Assembly (NCBI RefSeq): GCF_024363565.1
Contig: NZ_JAJEKE010000011.1
Span: 1 to 64,000 of the forward strand
Source of the DNA: Lutispora saccharofermentans
GTDB lineage: Bacteria; Bacillota; Clostridia; Lutisporales; Lutisporaceae
Reading direction: 5' to 3'
DNA: 64,000 bases
Under the pieces are notes generated by a model that was not told the DNA's origin, ran no database searches, and worked only from the letters and a program-made list of their open reading frames with translations. Of the stretch, positions 36,500 through 45,646 are shown one piece after another (position 1 is the stretch's first letter; each line of letters starts with the position of its first letter). The position numbers and the translations under genes were made by a program.

Positions 36500-37504
36500 C
36501 TATATTTCATTCTCATAATATTCGCCTTGCTCCATGATGCGCCGCAATTTCTCCATATCACGAGTCACAGAAAGAGCCAGCATAAGTTTTATTCTGGCTT
36601 TCTGACCCGGAAGATTGCCGCCTAGAATTATTCCCATATTTCTCAGCTGTTTACCGCCGCCTTCATAGCCATAGGTATCCAATACTCTTCCGGTAGGACA
36701 TCTCGATACAACTACTACAAAAACTCCATTATCTATGGCGTATTTTATGCCCTCAATCATTTTGGGAGGCACATTTCCTCTGCCCAGGGCTTCAAGCACA
36801 ATGCCTTTGGCACCTGTATCCACTGAGTATTCTATAAATTTTGAATCCATACCTGCTGCACATTTTATCAGATCCACATCGGTCTCAATTCCGTCTGTCG
36901 GTATATACTGTCTGTTTATTACATCTCTGTGGAATATAACCCTATCGTTATCTACAACTCCTAAAGCGCCAAATTCCAAAGATTTAAAAGTATCCAAGCT
37001 CAATGTGTTCGTCTTGGTAACTTCTCCGGCTGCATTTACTGTATTGTTCATAACCACCAGTACACCTTTATTTTTTGAGTACGGTGAAATCGCTGTGCAT
37101 ACGGCGGCCGCCAGATTGCTAGGTCCGTCATAGCCCAATTCAGAGCTGTTTCTCATAGCTCCGGCAACGACTATGGGCTTCTCACAATTTATGGATAGAT
37201 CCAGGAGATAAGCAGTTTCTTCCAATGTATCCGTCCCATGGGTAATTATTACCCCGCAAATATCATCTCTGCTGATGGTTTTCAAAACCAGGCCGCGCAA
37301 CTCCATCATTTTTGATGGGCCTATATGAGGTCCCGGCAGCTTGCCGAAATCTATGGATTCGATTTCAGCAAATTTATCAATATTCGTCACCAAAGACATA
37401 ATCTCATCATTTGACAAAGATGGTATAGCGGCGCCTATCCGAGGATCCACCGTCATTGATATAGTTCCCCCGGTAAATATTATGGCTACCCTAGGCTTTT
37501 TCAT
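36500..37504 (-). CDS. ansA: L-asparaginase
   Basis: 334 aa. The two asparaginase signatures are clear: TGGTISM with the catalytic Thr (near residue 12) and VIITHGTDTLEETAYLLDL (near 87-105). No signal peptide, so cytoplasmic (type I-like). It hydrolyses asparagine to aspartate and ammonia. The chain ends normally. It has a likely single transcript between the convergent terminator and the MPG gene, 23 bp away, so it could also be the third gene of an operon with the EamA transporter and MPG genes. Confidence 0.93.
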   Translation of the reverse strand: MKKPRVAIIFTGGTISMTVDPRIGAAIPSLSNDEIMSLVTNIDKFAEIESIDFGKLPGPHIGPSKMMELRGLVLKTISRDDICGVIITHGTDTLEETAYLLDLSINCEKPIVVAGAMRNSSELGYDGPSNLAAAVCTAISPYSKNKGVLVVMNNTVNAAGEVTKTNTLSLDTFKSLEFGALGVVDNDRVIFHRDVINRQYIPTDGIETDVDLIKCAAGMDSKFIEYSVDTGAKGIVLEALGRGNVPPKMIEGIKYAIDNGVFVVVVSRCPTGRVLDTYGYEGGGKQLRNMGIILGGNLPGQKARIKLMLALSVTRDMEKLRRIMEQGEYYENEI

Positions 37505-37527
37505 TGCATAACCCCCAATATAAATTT

Positions 37528-38175
37528 TTATATAATGCTTACATATGGATTATCTTTAATGTAAAACCTCCAAGGAAAATCTCTTGCCTCTTCGGCATAA
37601 TCAATGCCTATCCTCTTTGTTTTTACAATCTCAAAAGGCTCCTCCTGCTTCTGATTTTCACATATAAAAAGTCTATCACCTGTCAAATCTTCTCCATTGC
37701 ATTCCTTCGTTATATTAAAAGCCCTGCAGAGCTTTCCCGGTCCATTAGTCAAATTCTTAATTTGACTCTTCTTCAGTTCTTCAATAGCTTTCCCATACCT
37801 GTAATTTGCCATATATTCCACGCCTTTTACAGGCTCTACGGCTCTGATAAGCACAGCCTGGGCAACTTCTTTTTCTGCAGCCACAACATTTAAGCAATAG
37901 TACATGCCATAGATAAAATACACATAAGCATGCCCCTCTTCACCATACATGACTTCTGTCCTGGCTGTTCTTTTGCCCTTATAGCTGTGAGCTGCCTTAT
38001 CGCCATAACCCATATATGCTTCAACCTCTGCAATCCTTCCTATGAGCTCCTCATTTCTTACAATATGCACTAAATATTTGCCGAGGAGCTGCTTCGACAG
38101 ATCAACAGCATTTTCCCCGTAAAAGCTCCTATTAAGCTTTATCAATTCCAATTTACCTGCTGAATCAAAATGCAC
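37528..38175 (-). CDS. DNA-3-methyladenine glycosylase (AAG/MPG family)
   Basis: 215 aa from a GTG at 38175, seven bases after GGAGGT and directly after the stop of the transporter gene. The AAG/MPG fold is recognisable by LSKQLLGKYLVHI, the catalytic Glu in RIAEVEAYMGYGDKAAHSYK (split near G), YVYFIYGMYYCLNVV, LIRAVEP and GPGKLCRAFNI. It removes alkylated purines for base excision repair. Translation is likely coupled with the transporter gene. Confidence 0.95.
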   Translation of the reverse strand: MHFDSAGKLELIKLNRSFYGENAVDLSKQLLGKYLVHIVRNEELIGRIAEVEAYMGYGDKAAHSYKGKRTARTEVMYGEEGHAYVYFIYGMYYCLNVVAAEKEVAQAVLIRAVEPVKGVEYMANYRYGKAIEELKKSQIKNLTNGPGKLCRAFNITKECNGEDLTGDRLFICENQKQEEPFEIVKTKRIGIDYAEEARDFPWRFYIKDNPYVSII

Positions 38176-39057
38176 TTAATCGACCTCCGATTTATGTTCT
38201 TCACTTTTCTTTGCCGATTCTTTCGTTACAGCGATGCTCCTCAAAGTAACAGATACTATGACGATCAATCCTCCTAAAATTGCATATGGACTTGGCTTTT
38301 CACCGGCAAATAAAAATACCCAAATAGGATTCAATAAAGGTTCAAGAACGGTTATCAATATTGCCTCCAATGCCGACAGATGCTTCATAGCCAATGCATA
38401 TAAGATATAGGCAAAGCCAAGCTGAAATATCCCCAATAATACGATGCCCAATATGCTTTGCATATCAGGTATCTTCCCTATCATAAAGGGAATTGCAACA
38501 ATGAAGGTGAGCACATTCCCTATAAAAGTGGTTTCAACAGGAGATCCATCCTTTTGAAGCCTTAGAGCAATTGTCACGCAAGCAAGAAAAAAACCGCTTA
38601 TGACAGCAAGCAAATTGCCCAGCATGCTTCCTGAGCCCACATTATCTATAAAGAAAAGCAGCATGCCTGCAGCCACTGCAGCAATAGACAAATAGTCATA
38701 CCATTTTATTTTTTCGTTAAGAATCCAGACACCTAATATTGCAACAAAAATTGGAGCTGTAAACTGCAGCAGTATTGCATTAGCTGCCGTTGTAAGCTTG
38801 TTTGCGGCTACAAATAAAATTACAGTGGATGCATAGGCTACGGCTCCTCCCAATTGAGCTTTTGACCATGTAAACGTAGGCTTTCTAAGATATAGCCAAA
38901 CCACAATAGAAGAAATGAAGCTCCTGGCCCCCGCTATTGCTACAGGATTCCAGTCTACAAGCTTGATAAGGATTCCGCCGGTGCTCCAAAGTATTGAAGC
39001 CAGTACAAGAAAAACTATTGATTTATAACGTTGATCTTTAAATATTCCTGTATTCAT
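38176..39057 (-). CDS. DMT superfamily (EamA) transporter
   Basis: 293 aa from the ATG at 39057, with GGAGTG upstream; the longer frame to 39117 runs into the inserted family 1 repeat. Ten hydrophobic helices form two EamA halves (about 10-145 and 150-285). Typical motifs are WSTGGILIKLVDWNPVAIAG at the start and LEPLLNPIWVFLFAGEKPS near the end. Substrates are amino acids or metabolites and cannot be assigned. The gene is followed without gap by the MPG gene. Confidence 0.9.
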   Translation of the reverse strand: MNTGIFKDQRYKSIVFLVLASILWSTGGILIKLVDWNPVAIAGARSFISSIVVWLYLRKPTFTWSKAQLGGAVAYASTVILFVAANKLTTAANAILLQFTAPIFVAILGVWILNEKIKWYDYLSIAAVAAGMLLFFIDNVGSGSMLGNLLAVISGFFLACVTIALRLQKDGSPVETTFIGNVLTFIVAIPFMIGKIPDMQSILGIVLLGIFQLGFAYILYALAMKHLSALEAILITVLEPLLNPIWVFLFAGEKPSPYAILGGLIVIVSVTLRSIAVTKESAKKSEEHKSEVD

Positions 39058-39080
39058 TTCTTCACTCCACATCAATTTAA

Positions 39081-39313
39081 TCTGTTGTGGTAGCTGATAA
39101 CAAGTATAAAGCTTCAAGGCTAAGACTTTGTAAGCTTGTATAGGGCTGCGTCAAAACTCGCATGCAGCGTTTGTCATTACTGTTAAAATTCAAGCAAGTT
39201 ATGAGATTTTCCAATTTAACAGCATATAGGCTCAAACAGTTGACGCAGCTTTTCCTATACTTCGCTAACAAACTCTAAGCCTCTTCACAAAATACTCTTT
39301 TATCAGCTACCAC
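39081..39313 (+). repeat. Family 1 structured repeat, copy B
   Basis: The terminal inverted repeats GTGGTAGCTGATAA (39087-39100) and TTATCAGCTACCAC (39300-39313) are perfect but differ from those of other copies. The central stem GCTGCGTCAA/TTGACGCAGC shows a compensatory C-G pair where other copies have T-A. It carries the long central loop (about 65 nt, with CTGTTAAA/TTTAACAG). A 17-bp direct repeat, CACTCCACATCAATTTA, occurs on both sides (39063-39079 and 39311-39327). It lies between the desulfoferrodoxin and EamA genes. Confidence 0.88.
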
Positions 39314-39426
39314 TCCACATCAATTTATAACTTAGTATTATAACATCATTCTTATTCTACTTTTTATAAAAAAATCCTTTGAGTATATCAATCAAGATAT
39401 AAAATATATCGTTCAAGCTTCAACAT

Positions 39427-39460
39427 AAAAACAGAGTTGTGAACCCCAACTCTGTTTTTT
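39427..39460 (-). terminator. Terminator downstream of desulfoferrodoxin gene region
   Basis: AAAACAGAGTTG pairs with CAACTCTGTTTT and a run of T follows on both strands. It lies 16 bp past the stop of the desulfoferrodoxin gene on -. Confidence 0.8.
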
Positions 39461-39475
39461 ACTATATATCTCAGG

Positions 39476-39853
39476 TTATAGATTTGATTTCCATAGACCA
39501 TGAAGATTGCAGTATTCGTAAACGTCTACGCTGTCTTTATTACAGAATACAGCTTTGGGTTCCTGCCCCGGATTTAAATGAATCCTTTCAATTCCGTCAT
39601 CAGATACAACGGCAATCCATTCAATGAAATGCTCAGGTATCATGGGATGTGGTACAGACCCAACTTCTACCACTATTTTGCCATCCTTTCTGGAGGCAAC
39701 CGGTACATGCTTTTCCTGAGAAGCATCAGTAGTGTTTGCCGCCAGCTTTGTCATCGGTTTGCCGCAGCATACGAGCTCCCCTCCGCCGTTTTTTATAAGC
39801 TCTACAATATTCCCGCATACACTGCAGCGGTAAAAAGTTACTCTTTCTTTCAT
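39476..39853 (-). CDS. dfx: Desulfoferrodoxin (superoxide reductase)
   Basis: 125 aa from the ATG at 39853, after GAGGTGGG. The N-terminal desulforedoxin center I has C10, C13, C29 and C30 (CSVCG and VCCGKPM). The C-terminal center II supplies the histidine ligands in EKHVPVA, VGSVPHPMIPEHFIEW and the Cys/His pair in EYCNLHG. It reduces superoxide to peroxide without making oxygen. With rubrerythrin and hcp it forms the anaerobe's oxygen defence. Confidence 0.96.
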   Translation of the reverse strand: MKERVTFYRCSVCGNIVELIKNGGGELVCCGKPMTKLAANTTDASQEKHVPVASRKDGKIVVEVGSVPHPMIPEHFIEWIAVVSDDGIERIHLNPGQEPKAVFCNKDSVDVYEYCNLHGLWKSNL

Positions 39854-39933
39854 GTTATACCCACCTCTCAAATAATTATTTGTTTGTAAAGTATGGCTAT
39901 TAATAATAATTATAATTAATCTGCCATTCTATG

Positions 39934-40890
39934 TCAAATCAAAACGCTTATGACTGCTCCAAGTCCTAATGCGATGGCCAGAGCTCCGTTAATGATAATG
40001 AAGTTCTTGACTGCCAGTACAAAGGTATCCTTTTTGCTCTGATGATCATAAAAAAGTTTAATATGCTTGCTGACCAGGAAATAAGTTGCAAGAAGCAAAA
40101 TACAGAAATATGGAATTGCCTTCAATACAATTAAAATCAAAAGCGTCAAATATGCAAAATGATAAGATGCTTTGAAAACCTTCAATGCCTTTTCTTTTCC
40201 TATGTATATGGGCAAAGTATATCTGCCGTTTTGAATATCATCTTCTATGTCGCATATGTTATTGGCCAGCATTATGTCACCGATTCCTATGACAGAGGGC
40301 AATGACAGCAGGATTATATAAAGCAATTCCGCAATGTTAACCCCGAGATTCAAAATACCTCCGCTAATCCCTAATGTTATAATGCCCCGGTCAAGCACAT
40401 GAATATATATGGCCAATATAGGTATAAAGAAACCCATAACCCCGCCGGAAAACACCTCTCCAAAGGGAGTGCGGGATATAGGTACCGGACCGTAGGAGTA
40501 AGCTATACCTATTATAAAAGACATTCCGCCAATGAGAAGCACAATGATATTGGTGTTCAAATATAGCAAAAATCCAAATGCTGCAGCTATGGCCAATAAC
40601 ATAAAAATCGTTGCCCTTACGCTTCTTTCGCCCAAATTATATCTGACAATAGCATTATGGCTTTCATATCCGTAACCATATTTCACATTTGCCTTTTTAT
40701 AGTCCTGATAATTATTGATTGCAGTAGTGGCCATATCTATACATAATAATGAAACAAGCATCAATAGAAAGTTTTTTAATATAAAACTATCATATCTATA
40801 TATTGCATAAAAAGTTCCTATTAAAAAAGGGATGATGCTTGCCGCCTTGGTTTGTATCTCTACCAGCTTAAAAAAACTGCTTATGGTCAT
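39934..40890 (-). CDS. UbiA family prenyltransferase (MenA-like)
   Basis: 318 aa from the ATG at 40890, with GGGAGAG upstream. Eight or nine helices form the UbiA fold. The first Asp-rich motif is NNYQDYKKANVKYG (near 60-75), the usual NDxxDxxxD having shifted to NYQDYKK; the second is DIEDDIQNGR near residue 205. Enzymes of this family attach a polyprenyl chain to aromatic acceptors such as dihydroxynaphthoate. No men or ubi genes are in the window, so the acceptor is unknown. The next gene upstream (nudC) ends 28 bp before this start. Confidence 0.85.
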   Translation of the reverse strand: MTISSFFKLVEIQTKAASIIPFLIGTFYAIYRYDSFILKNFLLMLVSLLCIDMATTAINNYQDYKKANVKYGYGYESHNAIVRYNLGERSVRATIFMLLAIAAAFGFLLYLNTNIIVLLIGGMSFIIGIAYSYGPVPISRTPFGEVFSGGVMGFFIPILAIYIHVLDRGIITLGISGGILNLGVNIAELLYIILLSLPSVIGIGDIMLANNICDIEDDIQNGRYTLPIYIGKEKALKVFKASYHFAYLTLLILIVLKAIPYFCILLLATYFLVSKHIKLFYDHQSKKDTFVLAVKNFIIINGALAIALGLGAVISVLI

Positions 40891-40917
40891 ATCCGACTCT
40901 CCCATTTTGCTCATATA

Positions 40918-41739
40918 TCATTTGTTGTTCCCGATGAACCAATCTATTAATTTTCGTGAGATGCTTATGCTTCCGGGTATTTGAGGCATATCACCGGCCT
41001 CAAACCAATCAGCATGCTGTATTTCATTTTCCTGGAGCACAATTTCGCCTTTATCATATTCTGCCGTAAAGCCTATCATCAAAGAATTAGGGAATGGCCA
41101 GGGCTGGCTGCCAAAGTACTCAACATTTTTAATTTCAATGCCCACCTCTTCCCTTACCTCTCTTCTTACACATTCCTCCAGGGATTCTCCTGCCTCAACA
41201 AAGCCTGCCAGTACGCTGTAAAAGCCGGTAATTGAATTTTTATTCTTGGCCAAAAGAATTTTATTATCTTTTACTATGGCTACAATGATAGCAGGGGATA
41301 GCCTCGGATAGAAAAAGAGTCCGCAATGCGGGCATATCTTGGCATGCTCATCGATTTTATCCTCAGTCTTTTCCCCGCATTTTCCGCAAAATCTATGATT
41401 TTCATCCCAATTTACTATTTGAAGAGCGCGGCCTGCTATCTGAAAAAAAACATCTCCTATTTCAGCATATGCCTGCCTGAGGTTAAAGGCTTCCATGCCC
41501 CTAAGAATAGTCTTTTCTTCAAGCAGCCTTGATGCATAGCAGGGATTATTATCTATACTGCCTATATAAAAGCTTTTTCCAACTAAATCTTCAGCGGAAA
41601 CATCCATGGAATCCGGAATCTTATAAGCCTCGTCAGTCTTTTTTAATAATATTTTGTCCTTATGAAATAAAAACCAAAAATAGGGCTCTCTATCATCAGC
41701 CGAAGGCAAACTGCCCAGCTTGAAATCATCTATCAACAA
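40918..41739 (-). CDS. nudC: NAD+ diphosphatase NudC (Nudix)
   Basis: 273 aa with three parts: an N-terminal NUDIX-like domain (about 1-115), a zinc ribbon CGKCG and CPHCG (about 120-145), and a Nudix hydrolase domain (about 150-265) with box GFVEAGESLEECVRREVREE followed by VGIE. NudC cleaves NADH, and also removes NAD caps from RNA 5' ends. It may be cotranscribed with the UbiA gene 28 bp away. Confidence 0.95.
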   Translation of the reverse strand: MLIDDFKLGSLPSADDREPYFWFLFHKDKILLKKTDEAYKIPDSMDVSAEDLVGKSFYIGSIDNNPCYASRLLEEKTILRGMEAFNLRQAYAEIGDVFFQIAGRALQIVNWDENHRFCGKCGEKTEDKIDEHAKICPHCGLFFYPRLSPAIIVAIVKDNKILLAKNKNSITGFYSVLAGFVEAGESLEECVRREVREEVGIEIKNVEYFGSQPWPFPNSLMIGFTAEYDKGEIVLQENEIQHADWFEAGDMPQIPGSISISRKLIDWFIGNNK

Positions 41740-41760
41740 TTCTATGTTCCTTCTCTCTCG

Positions 41761-42849
41761 TTATACATTAAACCTGAAATTGATGATATCTCCGTCTTCC
41801 ACGATATACTCCTTGCCTTCCAAGGTGGCCAGGCCCTTTTCCTTAACCTTCTGCATGGAGCCAAGTTCCTTCAAATTCCTGAACTTGCACACCTCTGCCC
41901 TTATAAAGCCCTTTTCTATATCGGAATGAATCTTGCCGGCTGCCTTTCGCGCTGCAGTGCCCTTATTTATCGTCCATGCTCTCACTTCATCGTTTCCCGC
42001 AGTGAGGAAGGAAATCAACCCAAGATACTCATAGGCGGTCTTTGAGAGCTTATCAACCCCGGATTCAGTTATTTCCAGGTCTTCTAAGAACATCTCCCTA
42101 TCCTCAGGATCTAATTTGGCTATCTCCAGCTCCGACTTTATGCACAATTGAATAAGAGGAGTATTAACATTTTTAGAGTGTTCCATAAGAGCTTCCTTGG
42201 AGGGATAATCATCAGCCCTGAACTGGTCTTCATCCACATTGACAACTAAAATCATAGGTTTTTCAGATAGGAAGCCAAAGGTTTTAAGATGCTCCTTCTC
42301 CTCATCGCTTAGATTCAGATTGTGTATCAAAAGCCCGTTTTCAAGACCTTCCTTGCACTTTTTAAGCACTTCCAGTTCAGCCAGATTTTCTTTTGTGACC
42401 TTCTTAGAGGTTTGTATTCTTTCTATTCTATTATCTATCACTCCCAAATCGGCAAAAAGCAGCTCCATATTTATGGTTTCTATGTCCCTCATGGGGTCGA
42501 TGCTGCCTTCAACATGAATAACCTCGTCAGATTTAAAAGCTCTGATTATATGTATCAAAGCATCGGTTTTTCTTATGTTATCCAAAAATTGATTGCCTAC
42601 TCCTTTGCCTGTGCTTGAGCCGCTCACTAGACCAGGGACATCAATAACTTCAATTGTTGCATATGTTGTTTTCTTGGGTTCATACATTTGGCTGAGAAAA
42701 TCAATCCTTTCATCAGGGATCTTAGCTATGCCGAGGTTTGCATCGACCTTGCCCGTTGAGAAGCCTGCTACTTCCTGATCTGATCCCGTCAACAGATTGA
42801 ACAAAGTAGTTTTGCCGACAGACGGCAGTCCTATCAATCCAATTTTCAT
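41761..42849 (-). CDS. ychF: Redox-regulated ATPase YchF (OLA1 family)
   Basis: 362 aa. Walker A GLPSVGKTTLFNLLTG, switch region, DVPGLVSGSSTGKG, the altered G4 motif VNVDED (which shifts preference from GTP to ATP), a coiled-coil insertion (about 125-215), and a C-terminal TGS-like domain (about 275-362) ending EDGDIINFRFNV. YchF is universal in bacteria, binds ribosomes and regulates stress responses. It is separate from the neighbours by a foldback repeat upstream and 21 bp from nudC downstream. Confidence 0.97.
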   Translation of the reverse strand: MKIGLIGLPSVGKTTLFNLLTGSDQEVAGFSTGKVDANLGIAKIPDERIDFLSQMYEPKKTTYATIEVIDVPGLVSGSSTGKGVGNQFLDNIRKTDALIHIIRAFKSDEVIHVEGSIDPMRDIETINMELLFADLGVIDNRIERIQTSKKVTKENLAELEVLKKCKEGLENGLLIHNLNLSDEEKEHLKTFGFLSEKPMILVVNVDEDQFRADDYPSKEALMEHSKNVNTPLIQLCIKSELEIAKLDPEDREMFLEDLEITESGVDKLSKTAYEYLGLISFLTAGNDEVRAWTINKGTAARKAAGKIHSDIEKGFIRAEVCKFRNLKELGSMQKVKEKGLATLEGKEYIVEDGDIINFRFNV

Positions 42850-42911
42850 TATAATACGCAGGGCCCACTATATTAAATAATAACCCTGCTTTTCAACTCC
42901 TTTTCTAAGAT

Positions 42912-43014
42912 ATACAATTGATTTTACTGCAATAACTCATTGGTGCATCTTGCCCCAGGTCATCTTCTCTTGCTCCTCAGGACTAAAGTTTTTGCAGTGA
43001 AATCACAATTGTAT
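42912..43014. repeat. 103-bp foldback element with the family 1 accessory module
   Basis: Inverted ends ATACAATTG-ATTTTACTGCAA and TTGCAGTGAAATCACAATTGTAT pair with small bulges over about 25 bp. The centre has CATTGGTGCATCTTGCCCCA and TCTTCTCTTGCTCCT, pieces also seen in the 5' arms of family 1 copies at 47.1 and 58.2 kb. It is a reduced or separate version of that repeat, sitting upstream of ychF. Confidence 0.7.
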
Positions 43015-43058
43015 TGTATCATAAAATTCTTATTCTTTGCATCATGTTTATAATCCTC

Positions 43059-43979
43059 TCAGTTTTCCGGCCCTGCGAGCTCAACTGCAAGCTGAGACCC
43101 AACCATCGCATTATTGTATATGAGAGCAATATTTGATTCCAGGCTCTCTCCGCCTGTGATCTCTTTTACCTTTGCAAGGAGGAATGGAGTGGATTCCTTT
43201 CCTTTTATACCTTTTTGCTCCGCTTCTGCAACAGCATTATCGATGGCCCTTGTAATCATATCATAATCCATCTCATATTTTCCCGGTATAGGATTGGCTA
43301 TGACTATCCCGCCGTTAAGGCCCAGATCCCATTTTGTCTTAATAATATCAGCAAGCTTCTTTACCGAGTCTACTCTATAATCAACCTTGCAGCCGCTTTT
43401 CCTTGTATAAAAAGCCGGCATCTCGCTGGTACCAAAGCCTATTACAGGCACACCCTGAGTCTCTAAATACTCAAGTGTCAAGCCTATATCAAGTATCGAT
43501 TTTGCTCCTGCACATACCACGGCCACATTAGTGCGGGCAAGCTCCTGGAGGTCAGCCGAAATATCAAAGGTTTCTTGCGCCCCCCTATGTGCTCCGCCTA
43601 TCCCGCCTGTTGCGAAAACCTTGATGCCTGCCAGTGCCGCAATAATCATAGTAGATGCTACTGTAGTAGCTCCATCAAGCTTTTCAGAAACTATAAAGGG
43701 CATATCCCTTCTGGAGGTTTTCACAACATTCTTTGCCTTTCCCAGATATTCTATTTCCTCCTCGGTCAAGCCGACCTTCAGCTTTCCCTCAAGAATTGCA
43801 ATGGTGGCAGGTACTGCTCCATTTTCTTTCACGATCCTTTCCACCTTGAGTGCAGTCTCCACATTTTGCGGATATGGCATGCCATGAGATATGATGGTGG
43901 ATTCCAGGGCAACAACGGCCTTTCCGTTTTTTATTGCATCTGCAACTTCCGGTTTTATATCTAAATATCCTTCCAGCAT
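43059..43979 (-). CDS. psuG: Pseudouridine-5'-phosphate glycosidase PsuG
   Basis: 306 aa. It cleaves pseudouridine 5'-phosphate to ribose 5-phosphate and uracil using Mn. Signatures are ALESTIISHGMPYPQNVETA (near 30-50), VGLTEEEIEYL, KTSRRDMPFIV, the conserved FATGGIGGAHRGAQETFDIS and DLQELARTNVAVVCAGAKSI, ending with NIALIYNNAMVGSQLAVEL. It overlaps the psuK gene by 19 bp, so translation is coupled. Confidence 0.96.
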   Translation of the reverse strand: MLEGYLDIKPEVADAIKNGKAVVALESTIISHGMPYPQNVETALKVERIVKENGAVPATIAILEGKLKVGLTEEEIEYLGKAKNVVKTSRRDMPFIVSEKLDGATTVASTMIIAALAGIKVFATGGIGGAHRGAQETFDISADLQELARTNVAVVCAGAKSILDIGLTLEYLETQGVPVIGFGTSEMPAFYTRKSGCKVDYRVDSVKKLADIIKTKWDLGLNGGIVIANPIPGKYEMDYDMITRAIDNAVAEAEQKGIKGKESTPFLLAKVKEITGGESLESNIALIYNNAMVGSQLAVELAGPEN

Positions 43980-44905
43980 AAATTTATCTCCTTCATCTTT
44001 GATTTTATACTCTGCACCGATATATCAGGATTAATAGTATCCTCGTGTGAAAGGGCGAGTATTGATGCGGCTACGGCCATATTGGCGCTCTCCTTGATGC
44101 TCAGATTATAATAATGTCCATAAGCGAGAGCCGCCATAAAGGCATCCCCCGCTCCTGTAGCATTGATTACTCTAATTTTGGGTACTTGTATGTGAGCAAT
44201 ACTGCTTCCGTCATTGTAGAATATTCCGTTATCACCCAGGCTTATGAAAACCCTTCTGACTCCTTTTGCCAGAAAATATTCCGAAGCTCGCTTCAGATCA
44301 TCATCATCTTTTATTTCAATTCCCGTGAGCATCTGGGCCTCAATTTTATTAGGCTTGATGGTGTGAAAATATCCAATCACTTCTTTAACCTTTTTTGCCT
44401 TTGCAGTTGAGACAGTATCAAGAAAAAAGTCAGTTCCTTGGTATGTTGTAACAATATATTCGATCACTTCTCTGGGTATATTGGTGTCAATAACACAGAG
44501 CTTCGAATCCTCGATCACATTCCTTTTTTCTTTTATAAAATCAACGCTCATGTTTTCACAAATATCCATATAGGATATTGCCGCAGCCATATCGCCTGAT
44601 TCGTCAAGTATAGACAGATATGTAGAGGTTGACTCTCCTTTAAGCACCAATGTATCTCTCATATCAAGCCCGATCAACTTCGCTTCTTTAAGTATGGCAT
44701 AGCCGTAAGGATCATCTCCGATAACGCTCAACAGCCTTGTTTCGATTCCAAGCTTCACCAGATTTTCTCCGATATTTCTACCCACTCCCCCGAGGGATAC
44801 TTTTATCTTCCCCGGGTTTGAGTCTCGGGGAATGAATTTTTCATAGGGAAAGCCCTGTATATCCATGTTTGCGCCGCCGACAATTGCAATGTAGGAATTA
44901 CTCAT
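43961..44905 (-). CDS. psuK: Pseudouridine kinase PsuK (PfkB family)
   Basis: 314 aa ribokinase-fold enzyme. The PfkB pattern is intact: KVSLGGVGRNIGENLVKLG (near 32-50) and the C-terminal INATGAGDAFMAALAYG with the catalytic Asp (near 260). It phosphorylates pseudouridine, making the substrate for PsuG, the next gene. The pairing with psuG is what identifies the substrate; the sequence alone would give only PfkB kinase. Confidence 0.92.
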   Translation of the reverse strand: MSNSYIAIVGGANMDIQGFPYEKFIPRDSNPGKIKVSLGGVGRNIGENLVKLGIETRLLSVIGDDPYGYAILKEAKLIGLDMRDTLVLKGESTSTYLSILDESGDMAAAISYMDICENMSVDFIKEKRNVIEDSKLCVIDTNIPREVIEYIVTTYQGTDFFLDTVSTAKAKKVKEVIGYFHTIKPNKIEAQMLTGIEIKDDDDLKRASEYFLAKGVRRVFISLGDNGIFYNDGSSIAHIQVPKIRVINATGAGDAFMAALAYGHYYNLSIKESANMAVAASILALSHEDTINPDISVQSIKSKMKEINLCWKDI

Positions 44906-44998
44906 CTTCTTGACTCCTTTATTATTCTAACTGATCATATCATAAATTTACTACAAAACCATCTATTAGTCAAAATGAGATTAAATATCAAAAAGGCT

Positions 44999-45619
44999 TC
45001 AATAATATATTCGGGCCAGGATTAAGTCAGCTCTGTCACTTTTTATATTGGATATCTCGAAATCCGAAGAACCGCACTCGCAATCCTTTGCTTTTATTAA
45101 TATAATATCTCCTTTATGTATAATAGTTTTGTCTTCCGCAGCAGCTTTGATGCTTACCTCACCATTGACACAGTACACAACCTGCACACATCGGAAAAAC
45201 CCTTTTTTATTTTGGAAGTCAACGGCTTTAGTTGTCTCTCCATCCAGATGTATGGCCTCCAGATCTCCCTCACAGCCTTCCCCCATCATCAGATTGAAAT
45301 CTACCACTTTGCCATAGCTTTTGGTAGTCCAGCTTCCGTTGAAGGAGTCCTGATCAAATCTTTTCAGAACCTTCCTGTAGTGGCCTTCATGCTCCAGAAG
45401 TAATTCTCCTTCAATAATCATAATGATCCTGCTTATACCCGGCAATGAGGTAAAAACAGACTCTTCTTCTTCAACATTTGCCGAGCTCAGGCGCCAAGTG
45501 AAGTTGCGCTGGCTGTAAACAGCATCCTTAGGGTAAATTGCAAGCTGTGTCGTTGTGCCGCCTGACCAAAGACTTGTCTGTAGCTGTTCTTTTCTTACAA
45601 TTTCAATTTCATACTCCAT
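44999..45619 (-). CDS. HutD/Ves family cupin protein
   Basis: 206 aa from an ATG at 45619, which has GAGGGG only at 13 bases; a TTG at 45640 is the other choice. It shows the bicupin fold of the HutD/Ves family (PF05962 type): SLWSGGTTTQLAIYP, FTWRLSSANVEEEESVFTSL, GISRIIMIIEGELLLEH, and late RADLILARIYY. HutD members sit with histidine degradation genes but no hut gene is here. It starts 27 bp after the first radical SAM gene on the same strand, so it could be part of that transcript, with unknown function. Confidence 0.78.
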   Translation of the reverse strand: MEYEIEIVRKEQLQTSLWSGGTTTQLAIYPKDAVYSQRNFTWRLSSANVEEEESVFTSLPGISRIIMIIEGELLLEHEGHYRKVLKRFDQDSFNGSWTTKSYGKVVDFNLMMGEGCEGDLEAIHLDGETTKAVDFQNKKGFFRCVQVVYCVNGEVSIKAAAEDKTIIHKGDIILIKAKDCECGSSDFEISNIKSDRADLILARIYY

Positions 45620-45646
45620 TTTTAATACCGCACCCCTCAATCATTA

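Noticed and set aside
39077-39271. Short similar ORFs on - in family 1 copies B (39077-39271) and E (58217-58432)
   Set aside because: They share about 50 residues only because the DNA repeats are alike; where copies differ the changes mostly alter amino acids, there is no ribosome binding site, and other copies break the frame.
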